Assembly: GCA_018819515.1 (NCBI GenBank)
Contig: JAHJPX010000007.1
Span: forward strand, 434,001 to 498,000
Direction: 5' to 3'
DNA from: Gammaproteobacteria bacterium
Lineage (GTDB): Bacteria > Pseudomonadota > Gammaproteobacteria > Burkholderiales > Rhodocyclaceae
DNA: 64,000 nucleotides
Within the stretch, counting starts at the first letter, position 1. Each line of letters opens with the position of its first letter. Shown here piece by piece: positions 49,565-57,810 of this stretch. A program made the position numbers and the translations under genes. The notes under the pieces are model-generated. The model saw only the letters and a program-made list of their open reading frames with translations, had not been told where the DNA came from and ran no database searches.

Positions 49565-50329
49565 ATGCCCGAGGATCGTTTCTCCGTCACTGCCGTTGCC
49601 GCCGCGCTCGGCCCGCTTGCGCCGCGCTTCGACATCGACGTCGTTGCCGAATGCGAGTCGACCAATACCCTGCTGCTCGCCCGCGCCGAGACTTCGCCCT
49701 CGGGTGCGGTGCTGGTCGCCGAGCGGCAGACTGCCGGCCGTGGTCGCATGGGCCGCCCGTGGCACGCCGAGCCGGCTGCCAGCCTGACCTTCTCGCTGCT
49801 TTACAAGCTGCCGCGCAGTGCGGCGCCGAGCGGACTCTCGCTCGCGGTGGGTGTCGCCATCGCCGAGGCGCTGCGTGAACTCGGCGTGGATGGCGTCGCG
49901 CTCAAGTGGCCGAACGACATCCTGCGCGACGGCAGGAAACTGGGCGGCATCCTGATCGAACTTTCCGGTTCGTCGGCCGTGGTCGGCATCGGTCTCAACC
50001 TGCGGTTGCCAGCCGACCTGCCGGACGATGTGCGGGCCAACGCCGCGGCACTGGAGCGCGACGTCGACCGCAACGATCTGCTGGCGCGCTTGCTCGCCTC
50101 GCTGCATCGCGCGCTCGACGCTTTCGACAGCGGCGGCTTCGCCGCGCTGCGCGGCCGCTGGTCGGCGCTCAACGCCTACGTCGGCAAGCCGGTGCGTGTC
50201 ATCTCGGAGTTCGCGGTACCGGTCGAAGGCATCTGCATGGGCGTCGATGTCGATGGCGCGCTGCTGCTGGAAACCGCGGTCTGCGTGCAACGCATCATCT
50301 CCGGCGATGTTTCCTTGAGGCCGGCATGA
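49565..50329 (+). CDS. birA: biotin-[acetyl-CoA-carboxylase] ligase BirA
   Basis: 254 residues from ATG 49565 (GTG 49550 possible). Ligase motifs: S-T-N-T-L, the biotin loop G-R-G-R-M-G-R-P-W-H, K-W-P-N-D-I and G-I-G-L-N. The N-terminal winged-helix repressor domain of E. coli BirA is missing, so this form only attaches biotin and cannot repress the bio genes. Its stop overlaps coaX (ATGA), the usual birA-coaX pair. Confidence 0.94.
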   Translation: MPEDRFSVTAVAAALGPLAPRFDIDVVAECESTNTLLLARAETSPSGAVLVAERQTAGRGRMGRPWHAEPAASLTFSLLYKLPRSAAPSGLSLAVGVAIAEALRELGVDGVALKWPNDILRDGRKLGGILIELSGSSAVVGIGLNLRLPADLPDDVRANAAALERDVDRNDLLARLLASLHRALDAFDSGGFAALRGRWSALNAYVGKPVRVISEFAVPVEGICMGVDVDGALLLETAVCVQRIISGDVSLRPA

Positions 50330-51087
50330 AGACGCTGTGCATCGACGCCGGCAATACGCGTATCAAGTGGGGACTGCGCGACGGCGATGTGTGGGTCGAA
50401 CAAGGTGTCGGTTTGCCCGATGAGGTCTCCGTCGACCGCATCGTCGCCTGCAACGTGGGTGGCGTGTCGCCACGGCTGACTTTCGAGGCGCTGGCGGCGC
50501 GGCTGCAGGCTCCGATCGAGTGGGTGCGTGCGCAACCGGAACAGTGCGGCGTGAAGAACGGCTATGAACATCCCGACCAGCTCGGTGCGGATCGCTGGGC
50601 GGCGTTGATCGGCGCGCGCGCCATGCATCGCGGCGACTGCCTGGTGGTGATGTGCGGCACGGCGACGACCGTCGATCTCCTGCGCGCCGATGGACGCTTC
50701 GAGGGCGGCTTGATCCTGCCCGGGCTGGACCTCATGCGCGACGCGCTTGCGGGCGGCACCGCCGACCTGCCGCCCGCCGCGGGCAGCTTCGTCGACAAGC
50801 CGCGCAACACCTTCGACGCCATCGCTAGCGGCGCCATCCAGGCGACAGTCGGCGCCATCGAACGCATGTTCCGCCAGCTCGATCCGGCGTGCGATCCACT
50901 GTGCCTGATCTCGGGCGGCGCGGCGGGCGGCGTGTCGCCACGGCTGACTTTTCCGCAGGGCGCAGGACGCTACGAAGTGGCGGTCCCGAGCGACGCGAGG
51001 GATGGGGCGCAGCCCCACACTTTTCCGCACCGCGTGGTCGACAACCTCGTGCTCGAAGGGCTGGCGACGATCGCCAACGGTGGTTGA
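50326..51087 (+). CDS. coaX: type III pantothenate kinase CoaX with two repeat-derived segments
   Basis: 253 residues. ATP/pantothenate motifs: D-A-G-N-T-R-I-K-W at the start, G-A-D-R-W-A-A-L-I-G-A and C-G-T-A-T-T-V-D, plus G-G-L-I-L-P-G. It phosphorylates pantothenate, the first step of CoA synthesis. Two family A repeats lie in frame: one at 50461-50484 (residues 46-53, G-V-S-P-R-L-T-F) and a long one at 50929-51024 (residues 202-233), which separates the C-terminal L-I-S-G-G from V-V-D-N-L-V-L-E-G-L. In other CoaX proteins these two motifs are close together, so the second element looks like a 32-residue insert. All catalytic motifs are kept. Confidence 0.93.
   Translation: MKTLCIDAGNTRIKWGLRDGDVWVEQGVGLPDEVSVDRIVACNVGGVSPRLTFEALAARLQAPIEWVRAQPEQCGVKNGYEHPDQLGADRWAALIGARAMHRGDCLVVMCGTATTVDLLRADGRFEGGLILPGLDLMRDALAGGTADLPPAAGSFVDKPRNTFDAIASGAIQATVGAIERMFRQLDPACDPLCLISGGAAGGVSPRLTFPQGAGRYEVAVPSDARDGAQPHTFPHRVVDNLVLEGLATIANGG
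50461..50484 (+). repeat. family A repeat inside coaX, first copy
   Basis: GGCGTGTCGCC then ACGGCTGACTTTC, one mismatch at the last base. It starts exactly on a codon boundary (codon 46). Confidence 0.9.
50929..51024 (+). repeat. family A repeat, long form, inside coaX
   Basis: 96 bp, exactly 32 codons, starting on a codon boundary (codon 202). It begins with the core (GGCGTGTCGCC then ACGGCTGACTTTT) and ends with CCCCACACTTTT. The remaining bases match the intergenic long copy at 36170-36265. Confidence 0.93.
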
Positions 51088-51094
51088 GCCAACG

Positions 51095-51625
51095 CTACTT
51101 GCCGCGCTCCACCAGCGCCTTCACGGCAGCCAGCGTGTTCTCGACGTGCCGATCGGGATTCATCGCCGAATAGACGTAGGCGATCCGGCCGTCGGGGGCA
51201 ATCACGTAGGAAATGCGGTTGGCGTAATGGGTCTTCCAGAGCAGCACGGCATCGTAGGCCTTCATGATGGCGCGGCTGGCGTCGCTGGCGACCGGAAACT
51301 TGCCGCGGCATTCGCTGACGGAAAACTTGTCGAGTGTCTCAATGTCGTCCGTCGAGACGCCGATAACGCTGGCGCCGAGTGCCTGATACTGCGGCATGGC
51401 CTCGGCGAAGTTGTGCGCCTCGACCGTGCAGCCCTGGGTGAAGGCGGCCGGGTAGAAGTAGAGGACCACGGGGCCGGCTTTCAATGCTTCCGACAGCCGG
51501 AAGGTGAACTCCTTGCCGCCCAGGCTGGCCTGGGCGGAAAAGTCGGGCGCGACGTCGCCGACGTCGAGCGCGGCGAACGCCGAGGACGCCAGCATGGAGG
51601 TCAGGAATGCGGAAAGGCGTTTCAT
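51095..51625 (-). CDS. exported peroxiredoxin, AhpC/Bcp type
   Basis: 176 residues from ATG 51625, with signal peptide MKRLSAFLTSMLASSAFA. Thioredoxin fold with the peroxidatic Cys in Y-P-A-A-F-T-Q-G-C-T-V-E-A, preceded by the conserved P and T-like residues, and a second Cys in S-E-C-R-G-K-F-P that may resolve it. As a periplasmic peroxidase it would reduce hydrogen peroxide or organic peroxides, taking electrons from a periplasmic thiol donor. It converges on coaX, with seven bases between the stops. Confidence 0.9.
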   Translation of the reverse strand: MKRLSAFLTSMLASSAFAALDVGDVAPDFSAQASLGGKEFTFRLSEALKAGPVVLYFYPAAFTQGCTVEAHNFAEAMPQYQALGASVIGVSTDDIETLDKFSVSECRGKFPVASDASRAIMKAYDAVLLWKTHYANRISYVIAPDGRIAYVYSAMNPDRHVENTLAAVKALVERGK

Positions 51626-51736
51626 CGCGGGCCCAAAGAAAGTCGACAAATATTATCAAGAATAATATAGATTGAATATGTTGTTACGGCCAGCGCACCG
51701 CGGGCGACGTTTCGACCAGGCAGAAACGGGGGCATC

Positions 51737-52189
51737 ATGAAAATCAACGGGTTGCTAAAGATTGCGCTGTCGCTTGGCGTCATCGCCGGCGCGACATCGG
51801 CCCTGGCCGACGAGGTCAAGGTTCAACTTGCCGGAAGCCAGGAGGTGCCGCCGGTCGCGACGGAAGCCCGCGGCGCCGCGGACCTGGTTGTCAATTCCGA
51901 CATGACGGTGAGCGGCAAGGTGACCACGACCGGTGTCGCCGCAACGATGGCGCACATCCATATCGGTAAGGCCGGCACGAACGGGCCCATCGCATTGGGC
52001 CTGATTCGCGGCGCCGAGGGCGAATGGCTCGTCGGGCCGGGCGCCGGATTCACCGAGGCGCAGTACGCGGCCTACAAGGCCGGCGAACTGTACTTCAATG
52101 TCCATAGCGCCGAACACAAGGGCGGCGAAATTCGCGGCCAGATCGTTCCGCCGCCAGCGGGGGCCATGTCGCCCCGGCAAAACTATTGA
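51737..52189 (+). CDS. exported CHRD-domain protein
   Basis: 150 residues with signal peptide MKINGLLKIALSLGVIAGAT-SALA. The CHRD domain is complete: V-Q-L-A-G-S-Q-E-V-P-P-V at the start, A-H-I-H-I-G-K-A-G-T-N-G-P-I in the middle and Y-F-N-V-H-S-A-E-H-K-G-G-E-I-R-G-Q at the end. The conserved His residues may bind metal. The domain is known from chordin and many bacterial exported proteins without an established bacterial role. A cytochrome c gene follows after 10 bp, so both are probably co-transcribed. Confidence 0.92.
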   Translation: MKINGLLKIALSLGVIAGATSALADEVKVQLAGSQEVPPVATEARGAADLVVNSDMTVSGKVTTTGVAATMAHIHIGKAGTNGPIALGLIRGAEGEWLVGPGAGFTEAQYAAYKAGELYFNVHSAEHKGGEIRGQIVPPPAGAMSPRQNY

Positions 52190-52199
52190 GGAGGCCATC

Positions 52200-52496
52200 A
52201 TGCGGCAACTCCTGTTCCTGCTATTGGCGGCGTCTTTGGTCACGCCGGCGCTCGCCGCGGTCGATATCGAAAAAGGCAAGCGCCTGCACGACAAGCAGTG
52301 CGTCGGTTGCCATGTCGAGCGTTACGGCGGCGACGGTTCGCAGATATACCTGCGAACCGACCGGATCATCCGCGACCGGGCGGCGCTGGATCAGCGGGTC
52401 GCCACCTGCAACGCGATGACCAACGCCGGCCTACTCCCCGAGGACGAGCAGAACATCGCCGCGTATCTGGCGCAGCACTACTACAAGTTCAAGTAA
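52200..52496 (+). CDS. small exported c-type cytochrome
   Basis: 98 residues from ATG 52200 (GAGGAGG seven bases upstream). Signal peptide MRQLLFLLLAASLVTPALA, then one haem-binding C-V-G-C-H and a C-terminal helix (EDEQNIAAYLAQHYYKF). The sixth ligand is probably Met in C-N-A-M-T-N. Small class I cytochromes like this shuttle electrons in the periplasm. The tandem with the CHRD protein is a recurring neighbour pair, to my knowledge without assigned function. Confidence 0.9.
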   Translation: MRQLLFLLLAASLVTPALAAVDIEKGKRLHDKQCVGCHVERYGGDGSQIYLRTDRIIRDRAALDQRVATCNAMTNAGLLPEDEQNIAAYLAQHYYKFK

Positions 52497-53660
52497 CTAG
52501 ATTGCGTCCCACTGCGCGGTGGCGATGCCCTCGCCCAGGTCGGCCTCGATCAGCCGCCGCCGCACTTCCAGCAATTGTTCGATCAGCGCCGGCTCGGCCG
52601 CCGCGTAGGCGTCCGCATCCGGCTCGCGCTTGACGACCACCCCGAGCAGTTCCGTGATGGCGTTGCCGATCGAGTTCTGACTGATGGTGACGATCAGGTC
52701 GCCCTCGTCGTCCCGGTAGATGATCTGCTTGAACGCCGGCTGCCAGCGGATCGCGTTGGCGTACCTGGCGTCGTGGATGCAGCGATCGCGGACCATCTTC
52801 GCCGTCTTCAGGAAATCGTTGTCGAACAGCAGTTTCTCTTCCACCCGTTGCGGAAAGTGCAGGTCGGGCAGCATCGGCGCGTTGCGCGTCGACACCTGGC
52901 TGAAGAAGCTGCGGTAGAAATCGAGGAAGCCTTCGAGGATGATGTCGTACTCCTCCCAGAAACGGACTTCCTTCAGCATTTTTGCGCCGCCGCGGATCTC
53001 CCAACTCGGCAGGCCCTGCGGGTAGCCGGTCAATGCCAAGCGACGCGAGTCGTCTTCGCAGGGCCGCAGGATCTTCAGGTCGAGTCCGTCGAAAAAAGCC
53101 CGATAGACGTCGTGCATGTGCGCCTGGAACAGCGAGTGCTGGCCGCCGTCGGTAAGGTTGGGATTATCCGGTTCCGCCAGCGGCGCGGCGGCCAGCTGCG
53201 CCTTGTCGAAGACGATGAAGTGGTTGTGCAGCATGCGGATGCTCGGCACGCCGGGCGAGGTCAGCGGCCAGGTGGCGTCGAGGCTCGCCTCGCCGGCCAG
53301 CACCAGATGCGCGGCGGGATCGGGATAGCGTTCCAGCATAGTCTCGACGATGATCTGGTTCATGCGGTTCCAGACGCGCCGCGTCGGTGCCGGCACCTGT
53401 GTGCGCCGCACCGGCCGGCCCAGCGGATCGAGGATGCGCCGCGAGGTGTTGTAGATGATCGAAGTGTCGAAGACGTTGCTGTGGCCGAGCGCCTTGCGGT
53501 AGAGCAGCAGCCCTTCCGGATTCTGCAACAGGCCGTTGTTGTGCACCAGATCGGCCAGGTTCTCGGCGCTGTTGAAGAACTCGTTCGGCTTCATGCCTTC
53601 CGGAACGGTCAGCGGAATCGGCCGGTAAGGCGTTACGATCTCTCGGGGTCTGGTTTGCAT
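52497..53660 (-). CDS. unknown 387-residue cytoplasmic protein
   Basis: 387 residues from ATG 53660. No signal peptide and no membrane segment. Notable conserved-looking segments are S-I-R-M-L-H-N-H-F-I-V-F near residue 150, Q-H-S-L-F-Q-A-H-M-H-D-V-Y near 190, and G-Y-P-Q-G-L-P-S-W-E-I-R-G-G-A near 230. The several His residues could form a metal or catalytic site, somewhat like HIT/GalT-type enzymes, but I do not recognise the family. Codon use is native. It is convergent with the cytochrome gene (its stop directly follows the cytochrome stop) and divergent from the DUF4139 gene. Confidence 0.75.
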   Translation of the reverse strand: MQTRPREIVTPYRPIPLTVPEGMKPNEFFNSAENLADLVHNNGLLQNPEGLLLYRKALGHSNVFDTSIIYNTSRRILDPLGRPVRRTQVPAPTRRVWNRMNQIIVETMLERYPDPAAHLVLAGEASLDATWPLTSPGVPSIRMLHNHFIVFDKAQLAAAPLAEPDNPNLTDGGQHSLFQAHMHDVYRAFFDGLDLKILRPCEDDSRRLALTGYPQGLPSWEIRGGAKMLKEVRFWEEYDIILEGFLDFYRSFFSQVSTRNAPMLPDLHFPQRVEEKLLFDNDFLKTAKMVRDRCIHDARYANAIRWQPAFKQIIYRDDEGDLIVTISQNSIGNAITELLGVVVKREPDADAYAAAEPALIEQLLEVRRRLIEADLGEGIATAQWDAI

Positions 53661-53787
53661 GGGCGCTGTGCTCGGCGGGGTTGAGTCGCGCGAGAATAGC
53701 GTGCGGGCGCGGCGCGGCGACTCAAAGATGCTTACAGTGCCCTCAGTCGCTTCTATGCTCGTCAATCATTGAAAGGTGGGTAAAAAC

Positions 53788-55203
53788 ATGCGCGCATTCT
53801 TCTGGCTGGTCCTGCTCGGCGTATCGCCATGGCTGACTTTTCCCTCACTGGCGGCCGAAAGGGTCAGCGGCGCCGACGACCGCAGCGAAGTGGCGGTGGC
53901 GATCTACAACGATTCGCTGGCATTGATCAAGGAAACGCGCCGGCTCGACCTCGATCGCGGCGTGAACGACATCGCCCTGCGCGACGTGTCGGCGAAGATG
54001 CGGCCGGAGACGGCCAGCCTGCGCGCCCTCTCCGGGCCGCCGCTGCGCCTCATCGAGCAGAACTTCGATTTCGATCTGCTCACGCCGCAGAAGCTGCTCG
54101 AAAAATACGTCGGCCAGATGGTCGGCGTGATCCGCACCAATCCGGCCACGGGCGAAGAGACGCGCGAGGCGGCCGAAGTGCTGGCGACCAACGACGGCGT
54201 GGTGCTCAAGTTCGCCGACCGCATCGAAACCGGCGTGCCGGGACGGCTGACTTTTTCCGGCGTGCCGGCGAACCTGCGCGACCGGCCGACGCTGGTGGTG
54301 AAGCTCGACAGCCCGGGTGCCGGCCGGCAGACGACGGAGCTTTCCTACCTCTCGGGCGGATTGTCGTGGAAGGCCGATTACGTCGCCGAGCTCGGCGCCG
54401 ACGAAACGCTGCTCGACCTGGCCGGCTGGGTGACGCTGACCAACCGGAGCGGCACGGCGTTCGAGAATGCCAGACTGCAACTGGTGGCGGGCGACGTCAA
54501 TCGCGTGCAGGAAGACTTCGCGCGTCCGCGGCTGAGCAAGGCGATGGTCGCGGCGGCGCCGATGCCCGAGATGGCGCGCGAGGAAGTGTTCGACTATCAC
54601 CTCTACTCGCTCGGCCAGTCGACCACGATCCGCGACAACCAGACCAAGCAGGTCGCGCTGCTCTCGGCGTCTGCCGTGCCGGTGAAGAAGGAATACCTCC
54701 TGACCGGCCAGAGCTGGTACTACCAGAACCAGGCCTCGGACCTCGGCCGGAAGCAGAAGGTCGCCGTCTTCCTGGAGTTCGACAACGCCGATGGCGACCT
54801 CGGCAAGCCGCTGCCGAAGGGCATCGTGCGCGTGTACAAGAAGGACTCGAAAGGCAACGCCATCTTCATCGGCGAGGACGCCATCGACCACACCGCCAAG
54901 AACGACAAGGTCCGCCTCAGGATGGGCAACGCCTTCGACGTCACCGCCAACCGCAAGCAGACCGATTACCGGCTGGTCACCGGCCGGCCGAACCCGGTGA
55001 TCGAAACCTCGTGGCGCATCGAGCTCGCCAACGCCAAGGAACAGCCGGTGACCGTCAAGGTCGTCGAACCCATGCCCGGCGACTGGGACATGGTCAGCGA
55101 GAACCAGCCGCATGTGAAAGGCGACGCCCACTCGGCCGTGTGGCTGGTGGAAGTGCCGGCGGACGGCAAGGCGACGCTGGAATACACCGTACGGATACGC
55201 TGA
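53788..55203 (+). CDS. exported DUF4139-domain protein with two repeat copies
   Basis: 471 residues from ATG 53788 (GAAAGGTGGG upstream). A short signal peptide, MRAFFWLVLLGVSPWLTFPSLAA, is partly encoded by a family A repeat at 53818-53841 (residues 11-18). A second copy at 54232-54255 gives G-V-P-G-R-L-T-F (149-156). The rest is the beta-rich DUF4139 architecture with LSYLSGGLSWKADYVAEL and the late W-R-I-E-L-A-N-A-K-E. Function of the family is unknown; it is probably periplasmic. No other gene is clearly coupled to it. Confidence 0.88.
   Translation: MRAFFWLVLLGVSPWLTFPSLAAERVSGADDRSEVAVAIYNDSLALIKETRRLDLDRGVNDIALRDVSAKMRPETASLRALSGPPLRLIEQNFDFDLLTPQKLLEKYVGQMVGVIRTNPATGEETREAAEVLATNDGVVLKFADRIETGVPGRLTFSGVPANLRDRPTLVVKLDSPGAGRQTTELSYLSGGLSWKADYVAELGADETLLDLAGWVTLTNRSGTAFENARLQLVAGDVNRVQEDFARPRLSKAMVAAAPMPEMAREEVFDYHLYSLGQSTTIRDNQTKQVALLSASAVPVKKEYLLTGQSWYYQNQASDLGRKQKVAVFLEFDNADGDLGKPLPKGIVRVYKKDSKGNAIFIGEDAIDHTAKNDKVRLRMGNAFDVTANRKQTDYRLVTGRPNPVIETSWRIELANAKEQPVTVKVVEPMPGDWDMVSENQPHVKGDAHSAVWLVEVPADGKATLEYTVRIR
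53818..53841 (+). repeat. family A repeat inside a signal peptide
   Basis: GGCGTATCGCC then ATGGCTGACTTTT, one mismatch. It encodes G-V-S-P-W-L-T-F, which forms the end of the hydrophobic core of the signal peptide. Confidence 0.9.
54232..54255 (+). repeat. family A repeat inside the DUF4139 gene
   Basis: GGCGTGCCGGG then ACGGCTGACTTTT; two mismatches in the hairpin part. In frame at codon 149. Confidence 0.85.
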
Positions 55204-55206
55204 GGG

Positions 55207-55230
55207 AAAAGTCAGCCGTGGCGGGACGCC
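55207..55230 (-). repeat. family A repeat
   Basis: AAAAGTCAGCC then GTGGCGGGACGCC, one mismatch, three bases past the stop of the DUF4139 gene, reverse orientation. Confidence 0.85.
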
Positions 55231-55257
55231 GGGTAACGAAACATGGAGAAAGGCCGC

Positions 55258-55716
55258 ATGAAGAACGCTGCGACGAAAGCAAGCGCCATTGCCCTGACTA
55301 TTGCCGTCGGCCTTGTCATGGCCGGCTGCGAAAAGGCCCGCCTCGACGAACAAGTGCGGGAGCTTTGCGCCAAGGACGGTGGGATCAAGGTGTATGAGAT
55401 CGTGACGTTGCCGGAGGAGAAGTTCGATTCAACCGGAAACGTCCGAATCCCATTCAAGCAGCACGCTGGGCCAAGCGACGAGTACTTCATCGAAACGGAG
55501 ACGGTTGTTCTTCGAGAAGGTGATCCTAGCTTGGTTCGTATGAGTGCCCGAGTTGTTCGTCGTAGCGATGAGAAGGTCTTGGGCGAGAGCATTTACTACG
55601 GTCGGGGCGGCGGCGACCTACCGGGGCCGTGGCATCCCTCATCATTCACTTGTCCTAACCCAGCTGAGAAGCCCTACCTCGAACCATCGATATTTAAGAA
55701 GGGAGAAGTTCGGTGA
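55258..55716 (+). CDS. lipoprotein next to a broken lipase gene
   Basis: 152 residues from ATG 55258 (GGAGAAAGG upstream). Signal peptide with lipobox V-M-A-G-C, so a lipoprotein with the mature end at Cys29. The mature part begins EKARLDEQVRELCAKDGGIK, followed by a probably beta-rich domain, and shows a lower GC content than its surroundings. Its stop overlaps the lipase-like gene by four bases (GTGA). A lipoprotein coupled to a lipase recalls effector-immunity pairs, but that is only a suggestion. Confidence 0.75.
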   Translation: MKNAATKASAIALTIAVGLVMAGCEKARLDEQVRELCAKDGGIKVYEIVTLPEEKFDSTGNVRIPFKQHAGPSDEYFIETETVVLREGDPSLVRMSARVVRRSDEKVLGESIYYGRGGGDLPGPWHPSSFTCPNPAEKPYLEPSIFKKGEVR

Positions 55717-56372
55717 GCACGATTTCCGAGTACTTTCAGCAAGCGGAACTGTCATTGGCTGCATACGCACAGCTTTCCTCAGGCATGTCGCCGGTAGCGC
55801 TTGCCGTGGCAGTCCAACAAGATGGAAAGGGCCTCTCCCCCAAGCAAGCCGAAGAGTTTGCCAAGACCTGGCGCGTCGTCGACCAATACACCCCCACGGA
55901 GACAGTGACAACGACCGACGAGTACGGAAACGAAACGCAGATCACCGTCTCGAATGGTCTTTCGGTAACCCTGTTCAAGAACGTCGAGACCCATGAACGC
56001 TACGTTGCGGTGCGCGGCACCGAAGTGGACGACGCTGGCGACCTCTGGACCGACTTCGTCGACATCGCCCTGCTGGGCACCCCGGAACGCCAAGCGCAAT
56101 ACGCCGCCCTCAAGGCCAGGCTCGACGAATGGCTGACCGAGCCGGATAGGCTGCAAGGCCAGACCTTCACCGTCACCGGCCACTCCCTCGGCGGCTTCCT
56201 TGCCGGCGCGCTGCTGGTCGATTTCCCGCCTGAGTGTGGCGTGCCGCCACGGCTGACTTTTGCGGCGGACGGCGCCAAAGCGCGGTCCGTCGCCGGTTTC
56301 CGTCTGGCCGGTGCCGGCGGGCGGCGAGGCGGTGCCGGCACACCGTGCGGGCGGCTTGATCCACGGGCTTGA
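55713..56372 (+). pseudogene. class 3 lipase-like gene broken at a family A repeat
   Basis: 219 codons from GTG 55713. The N-terminus (ISEYFQQAELSLAAYAQL) resembles lipase or RTX-like exoproteins, and the nucleophile elbow G-H-S-L-G-G near 153 is intact. At codon 176 a family A copy begins (G-V-P-P-R-L-T-F); the rest is Gly/Arg-rich and unlike a lipase, so the catalytic Asp and His are missing. In another frame, the region 56309-56424 ends with GGLIHGLDQYAKSSNVPSFA, which could be the lost C-terminus. A deletion with frameshift at the repeat is the simplest reading. Confidence 0.6.
56238..56261 (+). repeat. family A repeat at the lipase breakpoint
   Basis: GGCGTGCCGCC then ACGGCTGACTTTT, close to the exact core. 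In frame at codon 176 of the broken lipase gene. Confidence 0.9.
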
Positions 56373-56435
56373 CCAATACGCCAAAAGCAGTAACGTACCC
56401 TCCTTTGCCGATCAACCATCGTAAGGGAGTGAACC

Positions 56436-57803
56436 ATGGCCGGACCGACCAAGATCCTGCTCGAAGAGAACGACATTCCGACGCACTGGTACAACGTCGC
56501 GGCCGATCTGCCGAACCCGCCGGCGCCGCCGCTGGGACCGGACGGCCAGCCGGTGCCGCCGGAGGCGCTGGGGGCGATCTTCCCGGGCGCGCTGCTGGAG
56601 CAGGAGATGTCGGCCGAGCGCTGGATTTCCATTCCCGAGGAAGTGCGCGAAGCGTATCGACTCTGGCGGCCGTCGCCGCTCTACCGCGCCCACCGCCTGG
56701 AGCAGGCGCTCGGCACGCCAGCCAAGATCTACTACAAGGCCGAATCCGTTTCGCCGGCCGGCTCGCACAAGCCGAACACCGCCATTCCGCAGGCCTTCTA
56801 CAACAAGCAGGCCGGCATCCTGCGGCTGTCGACCGAAACCGGCGCCGGCCAGTGGGGCTGCGCGCTGTCGTTTGCCGGCCAGATGTTCGGCGTGGCCGTG
56901 CGCGTGTACATGGTCCGCGTCAGCTACGACCAGAAGCCCTTCCGCCGCTCGATGATGCAGACCTGGGGCGCGGAAGTGTTCGCCAGCCCGAGCGACATGA
57001 CGAAGGCCGGGCGCGATGCGCTGGCGGCCGATCCGAACAATCCCGGCTCGCTCGGTCTCGCGATTTCCGAGGCGGTCGAGGAAGCGGCCGGCCGCGCCGA
57101 CACCAACTATGCGCTCGGCTCGGTGCTCAACCATGTGTTGCTGCACCAGACCGTGATCGGCCTGGAAGCCAAGAAGCAACTGGCCAAGGTCGGCGAGTAT
57201 CCGGACATGATCTTCGCGCCCTGCGGCGGCGGCTCCAACTTCGGCGGCATTGCCTTTCCCTTCCTGGCCGACAAGGCGGCCGGCGATCCGAAGGCCAAGA
57301 ACCTGCGCGCGGTTGCCGTCGAGCCCACCTCCTGCCCGACGCTGACCAAGGGCGTCTACGCCTACGACTACGGCGATGCCTCCGGCTACACGCCGATCAT
57401 GAAGATGTACACGCTCGGCCACGACTTCATGCCGCCGGGCATTCATGCCGGCGGTCTGCGCTACCACGGCGATTCGCCGCTGGTGTCGCAGCTCTACCAC
57501 GAGAAGCTGATCGAGGCGGTGGCGGTGCCGCAACTGGCGACCTTCGAGGCCGGCGTGATGTTCGCGCGTGCCGAAGGCATCATCCCGGCGCCCGAGTCCT
57601 GCCACGGCATCCGCGCCTGCATCGACGAGGCGCTGCGCTGCAAGGAGACCGGCGAGGCGAAGACATTGCTCTTCAACCTGTCCGGCCACGGCCACTTCGA
57701 CATGGCCTCCTACGACCGCTACTTCGCGGGCGGGCTGGAAGACTTCGACTACCCGAGCGAAGCGGTGGCGGCGTCGCTGCAGCATTTGCCGAAGGTGGGC
57801 TGA
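56436..57803 (+). CDS. trpB: TrpB2-type tryptophan synthase beta chain
   Basis: 455 residues with AAGGGAGTG upstream. The PLP-binding Lys is in S-H-K-P-N-T-A, the phosphate loop is C-G-G-G-S-N-F-G-G, and the E-T-G-A-G-Q-W-G segment is as in TrpB. The longer N-terminal part and the P-L-Y-R-A-x-x-L-E motif place it in the TrpB2 group, which often acts without TrpA, using free indole or O-phosphoserine. There is no trpA nearby, which fits. Position after the broken lipase looks incidental. Confidence 0.95.
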   Translation: MAGPTKILLEENDIPTHWYNVAADLPNPPAPPLGPDGQPVPPEALGAIFPGALLEQEMSAERWISIPEEVREAYRLWRPSPLYRAHRLEQALGTPAKIYYKAESVSPAGSHKPNTAIPQAFYNKQAGILRLSTETGAGQWGCALSFAGQMFGVAVRVYMVRVSYDQKPFRRSMMQTWGAEVFASPSDMTKAGRDALAADPNNPGSLGLAISEAVEEAAGRADTNYALGSVLNHVLLHQTVIGLEAKKQLAKVGEYPDMIFAPCGGGSNFGGIAFPFLADKAAGDPKAKNLRAVAVEPTSCPTLTKGVYAYDYGDASGYTPIMKMYTLGHDFMPPGIHAGGLRYHGDSPLVSQLYHEKLIEAVAVPQLATFEAGVMFARAEGIIPAPESCHGIRACIDEALRCKETGEAKTLLFNLSGHGHFDMASYDRYFAGGLEDFDYPSEAVAASLQHLPKVG

Positions 57804-57810
57804 ACCTTCT

